64,000 nt of DNA from Leptolyngbya boryana PCC 6306 (GCF_000353285.1 NZ_KB731326.1:347863-411862); one strand, 5' to 3'. Positions 35,418 to 44,420 are shown, numbered from the stretch's first letter. Numbers and translations are program-made. The notes: generated by a model not told the origin, from the letters alone.

Positions 35418-36245
35418 TTAAGTCCAGTACTTGAGGCGCAAGCTTAGTGCGATCGCACTGAGAAACAATAGCCCCATGCCCCCCGCGAGTGGATTACGAT
35501 CGATCCCTGTCACCCAAACAGGAACTCGATCCAAGTATCGCACCCAATTCCCCACATTGATGATGTAGTAGCCCCAGACCAAACCTGCATGAAGCCCGAT
35601 CGCATATCCCAAGCGTCCCTGATGAAATTGCCTCGCCCAGCCGAGCGTTAGACCCAGTAGCAACAATCCCGGAAAGCTAGGCAGCGTTCGCAGAATTTCT
35701 GACCAGGGTTTAATGAAGTGAAAGGAAGCATAAGCTGTACTGCTCATCCATATCGCAAGTTGTGGGCGATAGTTCCATCGCAATTCATTGACCAGCCAAC
35801 CGCGAAAAAGTAGCTCCTCTGCCAGTCCTACACCGAATGCGACGAGTAACCCTTCTAAGATGATTCTGAGTAAGTTTTGCGGAATTGGTTGCCATTCAAT
35901 CCAGCCGATTGCGCCTTCTACTAAGAACAAGCAAAACAGGCTCACGACTCCAATAACTATCCCTTTCAATAGCTCTCGCCAATTCTGCCGAGTTCTCAGT
36001 AATCCGTGCTGCTGAAGCGGGCGAGTATCTTGATGAACCGTTCGCCCCCAGATCCAGAGCAATCCGACAAATTCGGCATAGAGTGCCAGAACTGTAATGA
36101 TGCTGATGGTGTTGTTTGTGCCCCAAATCCAGTAGATGGGCAGCGCGATCGGCAACCATAGCCCTAGCAATGTGATGACAAAAATTGCTAACCTTGCAGA
36201 TACGGGATAACGAGCAATACGGGGCGACAGGTATAATACGGACAT
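35418..36245 (-). CDS. CPBP-family intramembrane metalloprotease
   Basis: 275 residues with about eight hydrophobic segments. EELLFRGWLVNEL (near residue 143) is the EExxxR motif and FHFIKPW the following His motif of CPBP (Abi/CAAX-like) proteases; a later His in GYAIGLHAGLVWG completes the set. Family members process membrane-bound substrates or confer bacteriocin self-immunity. It begins 23 bases after the truncated CDF gene, so co-transcription with the metal genes is likely. Confidence 0.85.
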   Translation of the reverse strand: MSVLYLSPRIARYPVSARLAIFVITLLGLWLPIALPIYWIWGTNNTISIITVLALYAEFVGLLWIWGRTVHQDTRPLQQHGLLRTRQNWRELLKGIVIGVVSLFCLFLVEGAIGWIEWQPIPQNLLRIILEGLLVAFGVGLAEELLFRGWLVNELRWNYRPQLAIWMSSTAYASFHFIKPWSEILRTLPSFPGLLLLGLTLGWARQFHQGRLGYAIGLHAGLVWGYYIINVGNWVRYLDRVPVWVTGIDRNPLAGGMGLLFLSAIALSLRLKYWT

Positions 36246-36268
36246 TCGGTTAATGCTCTATACATTGC

Positions 36269-36913
36269 CTAAGCAGATTGATGCCGCAAAATTCGCAAGC
36301 TATCTTTAATCAGTGAAATTGTACTAAAACAAATCAGCAAGGCGACGAGTAAACCGATTGCCGCATCCACCCAGACCCAATTCAAGAAATAAACCGCTAA
36401 AGCTGCAACCATTACCCCAATTGAACTCGCGGCATCTGCAACGCCATGCAAAAACACGCCGCGCAGATTCAAATCATGATGATGGTCGTTTTGTAGAAGA
36501 TAGAGACTCAAACCGTTGATGATCAAACTTAGCGCTGCTGCACCCAGTAAGGGTAAGCCCAATACAGGTTCAGGCGCTTGGAGATGTTCGATCGCTTCCC
36601 AGCCGAGAAGCATTGCAACGATCGCTAAACTGACTCCATTCAGCAAAGCAATCCAAGCCTCGATCCGTCTATTTTGATTGACTACGGTTTGAGTTGTCGA
36701 TCGACGTTTTGTGAGCCAGGTTGCAAGTAGCGTCAGCCCTAGCGTAATTAGGTCTGAGAATAAATGCCCTGATCCTGCTAGCAGCGATAGGCTATGGCTC
36801 CAAAGTCCGGCTCCTAGTTCAACTAGAAAAAGCCCACTGCGTAAACCAAACACCCACCAGAGGCGTTTTACCTTTTGCTGCTGTTGATTTTCAGTTGTAT
36901 TTAGAGTATTCAA
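36269..36913 (-). CDS. Cation diffusion facilitator without C-terminal domain
   Basis: 214 residues with six helices and no room for the usual ~80-residue cytoplasmic metal-binding domain. Metal-site motifs are GHLFSD in TM2 and FLHGVADAASS in TM5, the HxxxD/HxxxD pair of Zn transporters. The inter-helix loop has the short QNDHHHDLN His cluster. Short CDF proteins lacking the C-domain are known and can work. The coding frame ends cleanly eight bases after the VKOR gene. Probable Zn export. Confidence 0.87.
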   Translation of the reverse strand: MNTLNTTENQQQQKVKRLWWVFGLRSGLFLVELGAGLWSHSLSLLAGSGHLFSDLITLGLTLLATWLTKRRSTTQTVVNQNRRIEAWIALLNGVSLAIVAMLLGWEAIEHLQAPEPVLGLPLLGAAALSLIINGLSLYLLQNDHHHDLNLRGVFLHGVADAASSIGVMVAALAVYFLNWVWVDAAIGLLVALLICFSTISLIKDSLRILRHQSA

Positions 36914-36921
36914 GGGTCTAA

Positions 36922-37854
36922 TTAAGGCGAGGGCTTTACGTTCTGAAAATTACGTGCGCCTTGGTAGCCCGACAGTCGAGCGAGTTCCTCTAAAGATTGT
37001 GTTCCAGAAACTGTCTGACCGTTTACTTTCCAAGTCGGATATCCTTTCACACCTTCTGCTTGACAGACATCAGGCTGAGGATTCTTCCCTTTCGGATCAC
37101 ATTCAACGTAATTAATCTGGTTAAATGCTTCTTTGCCAAAAAGCTGTTTTTGGTCATGGCAGTGAGGACACCAAAACGCGCCATACATCTTGGCTCCTAC
37201 CTGTTTAAGATGAGCCGCTAAAGCCAGTTCAGCCGCACCGGATGAAGTCGTGATTGGTGAACCTGCTTCTCCTGGAATGGCGCGATCGGCAATTTCAGGA
37301 TTCTTCACTCCTGCATAAACGCCCATTGTTCCAATTAAAACAACCATTGCGACAACAATTCCACTGAAAAAGAGTTGTCCTACATCCTGCCAATCGCGAC
37401 CGATGATCGACACCACAAACAAACTAAATGATAGGAAAGCAGAACCCACGCAGTACACACAAACGGCTTTGATCTCGAATGCAATCAAGTACATTAAGTA
37501 GCCGCTAAAAATTGTCATTGCCGTTGCACCCATAAACAGGAATAACCCTGTCCAGTTTTCGAGTTTCGAGCGCAAGGTCTTATCTTTTTCGGGATTGATT
37601 AACAAAGGCGCGATCGCAAACCCGATCATGCTGACATACGCTAAGAACCCGTACAACGCTAACGGTAATCCAAACACAGTTGCATAGGGACTGGATAGAA
37701 CAATGTCACATCCATTCGTCGGGCAAGCCGTCGAACTTTGAGAGAATTTGACGATCGTTAAATAACCCGTCACGACGGCTCCGATCGTTGCCAGTCCTGC
37801 CATGATGAAGCGTGACCAGCGATAAATCCAAGGGGTCGATCGTTTACGCGGCAT
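36922..37854 (-). CDS. VKOR-thioredoxin fusion, disulfide-forming membrane protein
   Basis: 310 residues. The N-terminal four to five helices hold the vitamin K epoxide reductase domain, with CPTNGC (loop pair) and CVYC (active-site CxxC). A thioredoxin-like periplasmic domain at about 205-300 has WCPHC. The fusion is the known cyanobacterial route for making disulfide bonds with quinone as acceptor. Linked to metal-transport genes it may oxidise Cys-containing secreted proteins, for instance the C-X20-C proteins coded here; that link is inference. Confidence 0.92.
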   Translation of the reverse strand: MPRKRSTPWIYRWSRFIMAGLATIGAVVTGYLTIVKFSQSSTACPTNGCDIVLSSPYATVFGLPLALYGFLAYVSMIGFAIAPLLINPEKDKTLRSKLENWTGLFLFMGATAMTIFSGYLMYLIAFEIKAVCVYCVGSAFLSFSLFVVSIIGRDWQDVGQLFFSGIVVAMVVLIGTMGVYAGVKNPEIADRAIPGEAGSPITTSSGAAELALAAHLKQVGAKMYGAFWCPHCHDQKQLFGKEAFNQINYVECDPKGKNPQPDVCQAEGVKGYPTWKVNGQTVSGTQSLEELARLSGYQGARNFQNVKPSP

Positions 37855-37929
37855 AAAGCTTTAAACCTCCTGATGTCAATAAGTTTGGGATGAAAAGAAA
37901 AGCTTTTCGTCCCAGTAAAGCAAACTGTG

Positions 37930-39954
37930 TTATCTCACAACCCGGTTCGCATTGAGAACGGCAAGTAGCGCCACGCCCACATCGGCAAATACCGCTTCCC
38001 AGAGGCTTGCGAGTCCAAATGCACCCAGAATGATAAAGAAGCCCTTCACTGCCATCGCTAACACAATGTTCTGAATTACAATTCGGTGAGTCTTGCGTCC
38101 GATTTGAATGGCTTCAGCAATTTTGGATGGAGCATCGGTCATGATTACCACATCCGCCGTTTCGATCGCGGCATCTGAGCCAAGTCCACCCATTGCCATC
38201 CCCACATCTGCCCGCGCAATCACTGGAGCATCATTGATCCCATCTCCCACAAAAGCGACTTTTCCTTTACCAGATTCACGTAAGATTTGCTCGATCGCTT
38301 CGACTTTCCCTTCAGGTAAAAGTTCCGCTCGATAGCCGCTCAAGCCTAGTTGTCTCGCCACACCATCGGCAACGCTTTGATTGTCGCCTGTCAGCATAAT
38401 TGTTTTTTCAACGCCGATTTTTCTCAGCGATCGAATTGCCTCGACTGCATCTTCTTTTAGCTCATCTGCAATAATGATACGACCTGCATAAGTACCGTTA
38501 GCAGCTAGATGCACAACTGTTCCATCAACTTGACAGACATCGTGAGCAATGTTTTCACGGTGTAGTAGACGATCGTTGCCTGCAATCACAAGCTGATTGC
38601 CAACTTTTGCTTGGATTCCATGCCCTGCAATTTCTTTGTAGTCTTGAACTTGAGACTCACCGATCGCTCGACCATAAGCTGTCCGAATCGACTGAGCTAC
38701 CGGATGATTTGAATGGGATTCTACTTGGGCTGCAAGGGCTAGTAACTTCTCTTCGGTAAAGCCATTCTTTGGAATAATTTGAGTGACTTTAAACACACCT
38801 TGAGTCAAAGTCCCTGTCTTGTCAAACACAACCGTATTCACGGCTGCAAGTGTGTCTAGATAAGTGGAGCCTTTGACTAGCACACCTCGTTTTGCTGCAC
38901 CCCCAACGCCGCCAAAATAGCCGAGTGGAATACTAATTACCAATCCACATGGGCAGGAAATCACCAGCAAAACCAAAGCATTGTAGACCCAACGGAAGCG
39001 ATCTGCATCAGTTGGATTGTTCATAAACAATGGCGGAAGGATTGCCACTGCCAATGACAAGAACACTACGATCGGTGTGTAGATTTTGGCAAACTTACGG
39101 ATAAATTTCTCGGTTTCGGCTTTCTTGCTGCTGGCGTTCTCGACTAGCTCTAAAATTCGAGCGATCGACGATTCGCCAAACAGCTTTGTCGTTCTGATCG
39201 TGAGTACACCCGATTGGTTAATCATGCCTGCTAGAACCGTTTCGCCAGGTTTAACAGTACGTGGAACCGATTCACCTGTCAGCGCAGAGGTATCAACCTG
39301 CGAATTGCCGTCTAAAATTTCACCATCAAGCGGAACCTTCTCTCCAGGCTTGACCAGAATCATATCGCCAACTTTGACGGATTCTGGAGAAACTTGTCTC
39401 ACTTCTCCGTTGATCTTCAAATTTGCGGTATCAGGACGGACTTCTAACAACGCGCTAATTGATTTGCGCGATCGACCCACCGCAGATTCTTGAAACAGTT
39501 CCCCAATGCGGAAGAATAGCATCACCGCAACCGCCTCCGGCAATAGATGAATCGCGATCGCGCCTAGCGTTGCGATCGTCATCAGGAAATTCTCATCAAA
39601 GACTTTCCCTTTCAGAATATTGCGTCCAGCACTACTCAAAACGCCCCAACCGCTCAAGAGATACGCCGGAATCAAGACAGCATATTCCGCAATTGAATAG
39701 GGCGTATTGTGCAATTGTTGCTCGAAGATAAAGCCAATTAAGAACAGAACAACCACGATCGCAGTAACGATGATTTCCTGCTTGAGATCCCCACCGCCAT
39801 GACTATGATCATGGTCATCATCGTCGTGACTGTGGCTATGACGGTCGTCGTGGCTATGTCCTGCGGTGTGGTCATGAGCCGTTTTGCGCGGCTGATGATC
39901 GTGGTGGTCGTCGTGACCGCAGCAGCTTGACTGAGTTGGTTTTCTTGCTTTCAT
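37930..39954 (-). CDS. Zn/Cd/Co P1B-ATPase with His/Asp-rich N-terminus
   Basis: 674 residues. The first ~60 residues are full of HDDHH and HSHSHDD stretches instead of an HMA domain. The membrane motif is CPC (SCPCGLVISIPLGYFGGVG, near 333), with DKTGT near 378, SNHPVA as the HP motif, TGES in the actuator and GDGINDAPV. The CPC context with IPLGYFGG is typical of ZiaA/ZntA-type zinc pumps. It is 72 bases downstream of a ZiaR-like sensor on the same strand with SmtB-type operators, one of them in the gap. Probable Zn efflux. Confidence 0.92.
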   Translation of the reverse strand: MKARKPTQSSCCGHDDHHDHQPRKTAHDHTAGHSHDDRHSHSHDDDDHDHSHGGGDLKQEIIVTAIVVVLFLIGFIFEQQLHNTPYSIAEYAVLIPAYLLSGWGVLSSAGRNILKGKVFDENFLMTIATLGAIAIHLLPEAVAVMLFFRIGELFQESAVGRSRKSISALLEVRPDTANLKINGEVRQVSPESVKVGDMILVKPGEKVPLDGEILDGNSQVDTSALTGESVPRTVKPGETVLAGMINQSGVLTIRTTKLFGESSIARILELVENASSKKAETEKFIRKFAKIYTPIVVFLSLAVAILPPLFMNNPTDADRFRWVYNALVLLVISCPCGLVISIPLGYFGGVGGAAKRGVLVKGSTYLDTLAAVNTVVFDKTGTLTQGVFKVTQIIPKNGFTEEKLLALAAQVESHSNHPVAQSIRTAYGRAIGESQVQDYKEIAGHGIQAKVGNQLVIAGNDRLLHRENIAHDVCQVDGTVVHLAANGTYAGRIIIADELKEDAVEAIRSLRKIGVEKTIMLTGDNQSVADGVARQLGLSGYRAELLPEGKVEAIEQILRESGKGKVAFVGDGINDAPVIARADVGMAMGGLGSDAAIETADVVIMTDAPSKIAEAIQIGRKTHRIVIQNIVLAMAVKGFFIILGAFGLASLWEAVFADVGVALLAVLNANRVVR

Positions 39955-39982
39955 TGAGTCTCCTTGGTGAGTGTGTTTTTGA

Positions 39983-40007
39983 ATGTCTGAACAAAAATTC
40001 AGATGTT
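39983..40007. promoter_or_regulatory. SmtB/ZiaR-type operator (site 2)
   Basis: CTGAA (39987-39991) and TTCAG (39998-40002) are separated by six bases, the same geometry as site 1, with looser flanks. It lies between the sensor stop and the ATPase start, where it could give the ATPase its own regulated promoter. Confidence 0.6.
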
Positions 40008-40026
40008 TCGTAAAAAAATCAACGGG

Positions 40027-40407
40027 TTAGGCTTCAGAGTGAGAAAGATGCGCGTGAACCTCTTGATAAAGATTCAGAACATGATGATCTGCCAAACTGT
40101 AGTAAACGTTGCGTCCTTCTTTGCGATAGTTCACCAGGCGGGTTGCCCTGAGAACTCGCAGTTGATGGGATACCGCCGACTCACTCATCTTCAGCACTGC
40201 TGCCAAATCACAAACGCACAGTTCTTGCTTTGCTAAAGCTGACAGCAATCTCAATCGATTCGGATCGGCTAACACACCGAAAAATTCCGCCATATGTTGC
40301 GCTTGGGTCATGGTTAGTAAACCCGGCTGAACTTGACGAACCTGATCGAGATGTACGACTGGAACTTCGCAATTCAGAAGCTCGGAAGATTGAGAAAGGT
40401 TACTCAC
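40027..40407 (-). CDS. ArsR/SmtB-family zinc sensor (ZiaR-like)
   Basis: 126 residues. ELCVCDL in the alpha-3 helix keeps the metal-binding Cys pair seen in Zia[14 protein letters not shown] is the DNA-recognition helix, and [18 protein letters not shown] carries the alpha-5 Asp/His residues that bind Zn(II). It should release its operators on Zn and switch on the ATPase downstream. It resembles the sensor at 62004. Two operator-like palindromes flank it. Confidence 0.92.
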   Translation of the reverse strand: MSNLSQSSELLNCEVPVVHLDQVRQVQPGLLTMTQAQHMAEFFGVLADPNRLRLLSALAKQELCVCDLAAVLKMSESAVSHQLRVLRATRLVNYRKEGRNVYYSLADHHVLNLYQEVHAHLSHSEA

Positions 40408-40430
40408 GGCGGCTGACCTAGAATCAATTT

Positions 40431-40456
40431 AATATCTGAATAAATATTCAGATATT
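40431..40456. promoter_or_regulatory. SmtB/ZiaR-type operator (site 1), 11-4-11 palindrome
   Basis: AATATCTGAAT (40431-40441) and its reverse complement (40446-40456) flank AAAT. The perfect arms and inner CTGAA-N6-TTCAG fit known 12-2-12 SmtB/ZiaR operators. It lies 24 bases upstream of the sensor start codon and would autoregulate it. Confidence 0.85.
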
Positions 40457-40559
40457 GGTTTAATAATATAGTCCAGATTACGATCGCAGATCAAGCTTTT
40501 TACGCAATTTCTGAACTCGATTCTGTTGCCATAATTTCTCTGCTCAAGTTAGACAAAAA

Positions 40560-40576
40560 TTTCATCAGCGTTTCAT
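40560..40576 (+). promoter_or_regulatory. TTTCAT-CAGCG-TTTCAT box upstream of ZIP gene
   Basis: A perfect direct repeat on the plus strand, 213 bases before the ZIP start codon, with GATTAAAGT downstream as a possible -10. A terminator-like hairpin lies between it and the gene. Confidence 0.65.
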
Positions 40577-40660
40577 CCCTACTGATTAAAGTAGAAATAT
40601 CGCTGCACTGATTCAGGCTATCGCCTCAGCGCAGTTGTCACTCCTCACACACCCTACTGA

Positions 40661-40698
40661 GAAAGCCTGAGCTTGTAGTTTCTAGCCTTCAGGCTTTC
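40661..40698 (+). terminator. Terminator-like hairpin in the ZIP leader
   Basis: GAAAGCCTGA (40661-40670) and TCAGGCTTTC (40689-40698) form a perfect ten-base stem with an 18-base loop, followed by TTCATTC. Placed between a promoter box and the ZIP gene, it could attenuate transcription or end a small RNA. Confidence 0.6.
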
Positions 40699-40789
40699 TT
40701 CATTCATCGACTTCTTTGAAGGTAGCAAGCGGAAGCAAGAATTTCTGGTAGTCTATCCACCTAACGCTCTAAAGCCTGACTGGAGAACA

Positions 40790-41518
40790 ATGGATCTATT
40801 GTGGAAGCTTGTTAACTTCTCATTTATCCCTGCCGTCATCATGCTTCTCGCGGGTGGTATAGCTACGGTTCGCATTCCGGGACAAAATCTACGGAGCGCA
40901 GTCTTACATTTTGCAGCAGGGGTTGTTTTTGCGGTCGTCTCAGCGGAATTTATTCCGGATTTAGTTCATGAGCATAAAATCGCAACGACCGCGATCGGGT
41001 TTACGCTTGGAACCGCTTTGATGTTAACCATTCGCTCTTGGACAAGTCGAGCCGAATCCGCCGAAAAAGGGCAAGCCGGACGGCTACCAAGTGGTTTTTT
41101 GATGGCAACTGGAATCGATTTAGCGATCGATGGGTTAATGTTGGGCATCGGGTTTGTCGCAGGCGCAAAAGAAGGCATTCTGCTTACGGTTGCACTGACG
41201 ATCGAGTTACTGTCACTGGGAATTGCAACAACTGCAAATTTAACTGGAAAACGCATCCCACAGCGAAAGACGCTGATCGTACTTGCGGGTTTGAGCCTGC
41301 TGTTTGTGCTGAGTGCAGTGACCGGAGGATTGTTATCTCAAGCGTTTACCGGGGTAGCATTAGCAGGCTTAATTGCGTTCGGAACCGCAGCGCTGTTGTT
41401 TCTCGTGACAGAAGAGTTACTGACTGAGGCACACGAAATCGAAGAGTCACCGTTATTAACCGCAACCTTCTTTGCTGGCTTTCTGATGATCTTCTTACTG
41501 GAAATGCTAACGAAGTAA
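40790..41518 (+). CDS. ZIP-family-like metal transporter, compact
   Basis: 242 residues with about eight hydrophobic segments. FAAGVVFAVVSAEFIPDL, DGLMLGIGF and FLVTEELLTEAHE supply the acidic and His residues at helix positions expected of ZIP metal sites, but the usual HN-x-x-EG is replaced by a DGLMLG form. The central loop is short and lacks a His stretch. It is placed behind a TTTCAT box 0.4 kb from a Zn sensor, which suggests metal-dependent expression. Direction and ion are not shown by sequence. Confidence 0.75.
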   Translation: MDLLWKLVNFSFIPAVIMLLAGGIATVRIPGQNLRSAVLHFAAGVVFAVVSAEFIPDLVHEHKIATTAIGFTLGTALMLTIRSWTSRAESAEKGQAGRLPSGFLMATGIDLAIDGLMLGIGFVAGAKEGILLTVALTIELLSLGIATTANLTGKRIPQRKTLIVLAGLSLLFVLSAVTGGLLSQAFTGVALAGLIAFGTAALLFLVTEELLTEAHEIEESPLLTATFFAGFLMIFLLEMLTK

Positions 41519-41538
41519 TATTTGCTATCTACAGGAAA

Positions 41539-42357
41539 TCAGGCTTTTGAAATTCGATGCAACCAGATAAAATCTTCGCCTTCTGGAGAACATTTCGACT
41601 GAATCAACTCGTTTGAGTAGTGCAAGTTTTCTCCACTGAGATCGTTGCGATATCCCGATTCTGTCCATTCTCCATAGGGGTCATTTACCCAAAATCCGGT
41701 TTCGTCATAGCCCCGAATCACAATAATGTGACCGAAACTCGTGAAATAGCCATGAACGATGCAAGGTTTACCTTCCGCGATCGCTTTACGAATATCGTAC
41801 AAGCTGCCGCGACTGGTATAATCAACTTTCAGCCTATACGCTTCACCCAGTTTGATCAAATCTAACGGCTCATGACGCGATAGATTGTGATCTTCCATGT
41901 ACTGATACAGTTCGTCTTCGAGCTGTACAAAACTGTCGCTCTGTCCTTTTCGCTGCCAGTATACCATTGCCATCGCATAACAGGTCACATTGCAAGCTCC
42001 CATCGGGTTTAGCTCATTGTCAATCTGACTTTTGTACAGCACATTCAACGTTTTCCGCGTCGGCAGTTTTACTCGCTCTGGCTGAGGCTTGGGCGTTTCA
42101 ATTTGAATCGGAATGAGCGTCCCCTGATTATCAATCAGTTGCGCGTGTTCGACAAATACATACCATTCGTTACTAGCAGGGTTGCCGATCGCTTGTTCCA
42201 AAATCGCAATCTTTAAATGTTTCGGATCGACTGGCTTCCAAGAATGCAGTTCAAAGGTTTGACCTGCGGGGACAGAAACTTTCTTAGTGTCGGGGAGTTG
42301 ACTAGAACTTGCAGTGGATTGCTTAAGAATTGTATTCTGTAGAATTTTGAGTTTCAT
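41539..42357 (-). CDS. C39-like papain-fold peptidase (copy 2)
   Basis: 272 residues from ATG at 42357 (MKLKILQNTILKQSTASS). No signal peptide is seen. The N-terminal part has an SH3-like metal-free repeat ending KTLNVLYKSQIDN. The peptidase part has NPMGACNVTCYAMAMVYW (catalytic Cys), CIVHGYFTSFGHIIVIRGYD (catalytic His) and WVNDPYGEW (Asn/Asp). It is strongly similar to the gene just to its right, including the C-terminal WLHRISKA, so it is a tandem duplicate. The substrate is unknown; bacteriocin-leader or wall cleavage are possible roles. Confidence 0.8.
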   Translation of the reverse strand: MKLKILQNTILKQSTASSSQLPDTKKVSVPAGQTFELHSWKPVDPKHLKIAILEQAIGNPASNEWYVFVEHAQLIDNQGTLIPIQIETPKPQPERVKLPTRKTLNVLYKSQIDNELNPMGACNVTCYAMAMVYWQRKGQSDSFVQLEDELYQYMEDHNLSRHEPLDLIKLGEAYRLKVDYTSRGSLYDIRKAIAEGKPCIVHGYFTSFGHIIVIRGYDETGFWVNDPYGEWTESGYRNDLSGENLHYSNELIQSKCSPEGEDFIWLHRISKA

Positions 42358-42371
42358 TGTTTTATCTCGAT

Positions 42372-43193
42372 TTACGCTTTTGAAATTCGATGTAGCCAGA
42401 GGTAGTTCGATCCTTCCGATGAGCATTTCGATTGAATCAATTGATTCGAGTAGTGCAAGTTTTCGCCCGATAAATCGTTGCGATAGCCCGATTCAAACCA
42501 TTCCCCAAATGGGTCATTCACAAAGAAGCCTTTTTGGTCATAGCCCCGCACCACAATAATGTGACCGAAACTGGTGAGGTAGCCGTGAACGATGCAAGGC
42601 TTTCCTTGCGCGATCGCTCGTCGAATGTCCATCAAACTACCCCGCAGCGTGAGATCGACATTCAATCCATACTCACGCCCCATTTCCGCTAAATCTCCTG
42701 GATCATGACGTGAAAGATTACGGCTTTCTAAGTAACGATACAGTTCATCTTCAAATTGCACCGCATTGGTACGCTTTGGAATCTTAAAATAACGCATCAC
42801 CATCGCATAACAAGTGACGTTACAAGCTCCCATTGGATTGAGTGCATTGTTAAGCTGAGTGTGATAAGGCACATTCAATAACTTTGTTTTCGGTAGTCCA
42901 AGTCCTAAATCTGGAATTCTAGGAAGCTGGTTTGCTGTCTGGGGTGTAACAATCGTGCCGCGTGAATTTATAAGCTGGACGTGCGGTGTGTATACTGTCC
43001 AAGTATTTTGAGGCGGATTTCCTAGAAATTCATCCAGAAGCGCAATCCGAAGATGATTTTTCTCGATCGCTTTCCAAGAATGAATTTCAAACTCAGTTCC
43101 GGCTGCGACAGCACCTTTCGATTGGGCTGGAAGTTGAGCCGAATTTGCGGTCGATTGCTTAAAGAAGGTGTTTTGGAGAACTTTGAGTTTCAT
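42372..43193 (-). CDS. C39-like papain-fold peptidase (copy 1)
   Basis: 273 residues from ATG at 43193. It has the same plan as copy 2: NPMGACNVTCYAMVM with the catalytic Cys, YLTSFGHIIVVRGYD with the His, VNDPFGEWFESGYRNDLSG and the shared end WLHRISKA. It lies 14 bases upstream of copy 2, so both are on one leftward transcript. The pair stands between a ZIP and a CDF transporter gene, divergent from the latter. Confidence 0.8.
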   Translation of the reverse strand: MKLKVLQNTFFKQSTANSAQLPAQSKGAVAAGTEFEIHSWKAIEKNHLRIALLDEFLGNPPQNTWTVYTPHVQLINSRGTIVTPQTANQLPRIPDLGLGLPKTKLLNVPYHTQLNNALNPMGACNVTCYAMVMRYFKIPKRTNAVQFEDELYRYLESRNLSRHDPGDLAEMGREYGLNVDLTLRGSLMDIRRAIAQGKPCIVHGYLTSFGHIIVVRGYDQKGFFVNDPFGEWFESGYRNDLSGENLHYSNQLIQSKCSSEGSNYLWLHRISKA

Positions 43194-43308
43194 GGTTCGA
43201 TGCTTGACTGCCTGAATAGATACCAACTGACTAATCCAGATTTCCCAAACATTGCTGTACTTTCTCGATCGCAATTTCTTTTTACTAAAGCTAGCAAAAC
43301 TTGGAAAA

Positions 43309-43325
43309 TTTCATCCTATTTTCAT
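43309..43325 (+). promoter_or_regulatory. TTTCAT-CCTAT-TTTCAT box upstream of CDF
   Basis: A perfect repeat 72 bases before the CDF start codon, followed by CTTGCTATCTT. Confidence 0.7.
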
Positions 43326-43397
43326 TGGTGCTTGCTATCTTCCCGCCTGTAGTAAGCTTTGAACAAGGCTCTAATCTACGTTTGTAAAAGAATTACG

Positions 43398-44300
43398 ATG
43401 TCACACAACCACTCTCACAGCGTCACGAGCTACAATCGCGCTTTCATGATCAGTGTTGCCTTAAACACTACCTTTGTCATCATTGAAGCTGTCTATGGCA
43501 TTATTGCGAATTCATTAGCACTCTTAGCAGATGCAGGGCACAATCTCAGCGATGTTTTAGGATTACTCCTAGCTTGGGGAGCAAGTCTTTTAGCTCAACG
43601 GCAACCGAGTACACGATATACGTTTGGATTACGTCGATCGTCAATTCTGGCAGCGTTCGCGAATGCAGTCTTTCTCTTTATCGTGTCAGGTGGAGTCGGG
43701 TGGGAAGCAATTCAGCGATTTCGTGATCCGGCTCCAGTTGAGGGAGATACAGTGATTATCGTAGCAGCGATCGGAATTGCGATTAATACAATTAGTGCCT
43801 TGATGTTTTTGTCAGGGCGAGAGCGCGATTTGAATATTCGCGGCGCTTTTTTGCATTTAGCGGCGGATGCGGGCGTGTCGCTGGGAGTTGTACTAGCAGG
43901 AATTGCGATCGTATTGACAGGACAGCAACGGTTTGATCCAGCCACGAGCTTGATTGTGACGATCGTCATTGTCGTCAGCACTTGGCAACTCTTTCGCGAT
44001 GCCTTGAGTTTGATGACCGATGCAGTTCCCGCAGGCATTGAACCTTTAGCCGTGCGAACCTATCTTTTAGAGCGTCCGGGCGTTACCGGAGTACACGATC
44101 TGCACATCTGGGCAATGAGTACGACAGAAACAGCATTGATGGCTCATTTAGTCATACCAAATGGTCATCCAGGCGATGCCTTCTTAGCTGAAATTTATCA
44201 TGACCTGCATGAAAATTTCAGCATCGAACACGCAACGATTCAAATTGAGTTGGGAGATTCAGGACAGCCCTGTGCGCTCGCGCCAGAGAATGTAGTTTAG
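43398..44300 (+). CDS. czcD: Cation diffusion facilitator (CzcD-like)
   Basis: 300 residues from ATG at 43398 (MSHNHSHSVTSYNRAF; a TTG at 43359 would add 13 residues). It has six helices: TM2 carries LADAGHNLSDVLG (HxxxD) and TM5 FLHLAADAGVSLGVV (HxxxD), the Zn-type pair. A full C-terminal cytoplasmic domain follows (HDLHIWAMSTTETALMAHLV). Members export Zn, Co or Cd by proton antiport. It heads module B behind a perfect TTTCAT box. Confidence 0.93.
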   Translation: MSHNHSHSVTSYNRAFMISVALNTTFVIIEAVYGIIANSLALLADAGHNLSDVLGLLLAWGASLLAQRQPSTRYTFGLRRSSILAAFANAVFLFIVSGGVGWEAIQRFRDPAPVEGDTVIIVAAIGIAINTISALMFLSGRERDLNIRGAFLHLAADAGVSLGVVLAGIAIVLTGQQRFDPATSLIVTIVIVVSTWQLFRDALSLMTDAVPAGIEPLAVRTYLLERPGVTGVHDLHIWAMSTTETALMAHLVIPNGHPGDAFLAEIYHDLHENFSIEHATIQIELGDSGQPCALAPENVV

Positions 44301-44403
44301 TCAAAATTGGAATGGAGATCGCATCATCGCACTCAACTAAACACTCTTACCGCTCAGTCGTTTCACCTCATTAGTTCACAGTTAACCTGAATTTGCTTCA
44401 TTT

Positions 44404-44420
44404 TTTCATTATTATTTCAT
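44404..44420 (+). promoter_or_regulatory. TTTCAT-TATTA-TTTCAT box
   Basis: A perfect repeat about 130 bases upstream of the second C-X20-C gene; the downstream sequence CATTATTGAAG may supply a -10. Confidence 0.68.
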
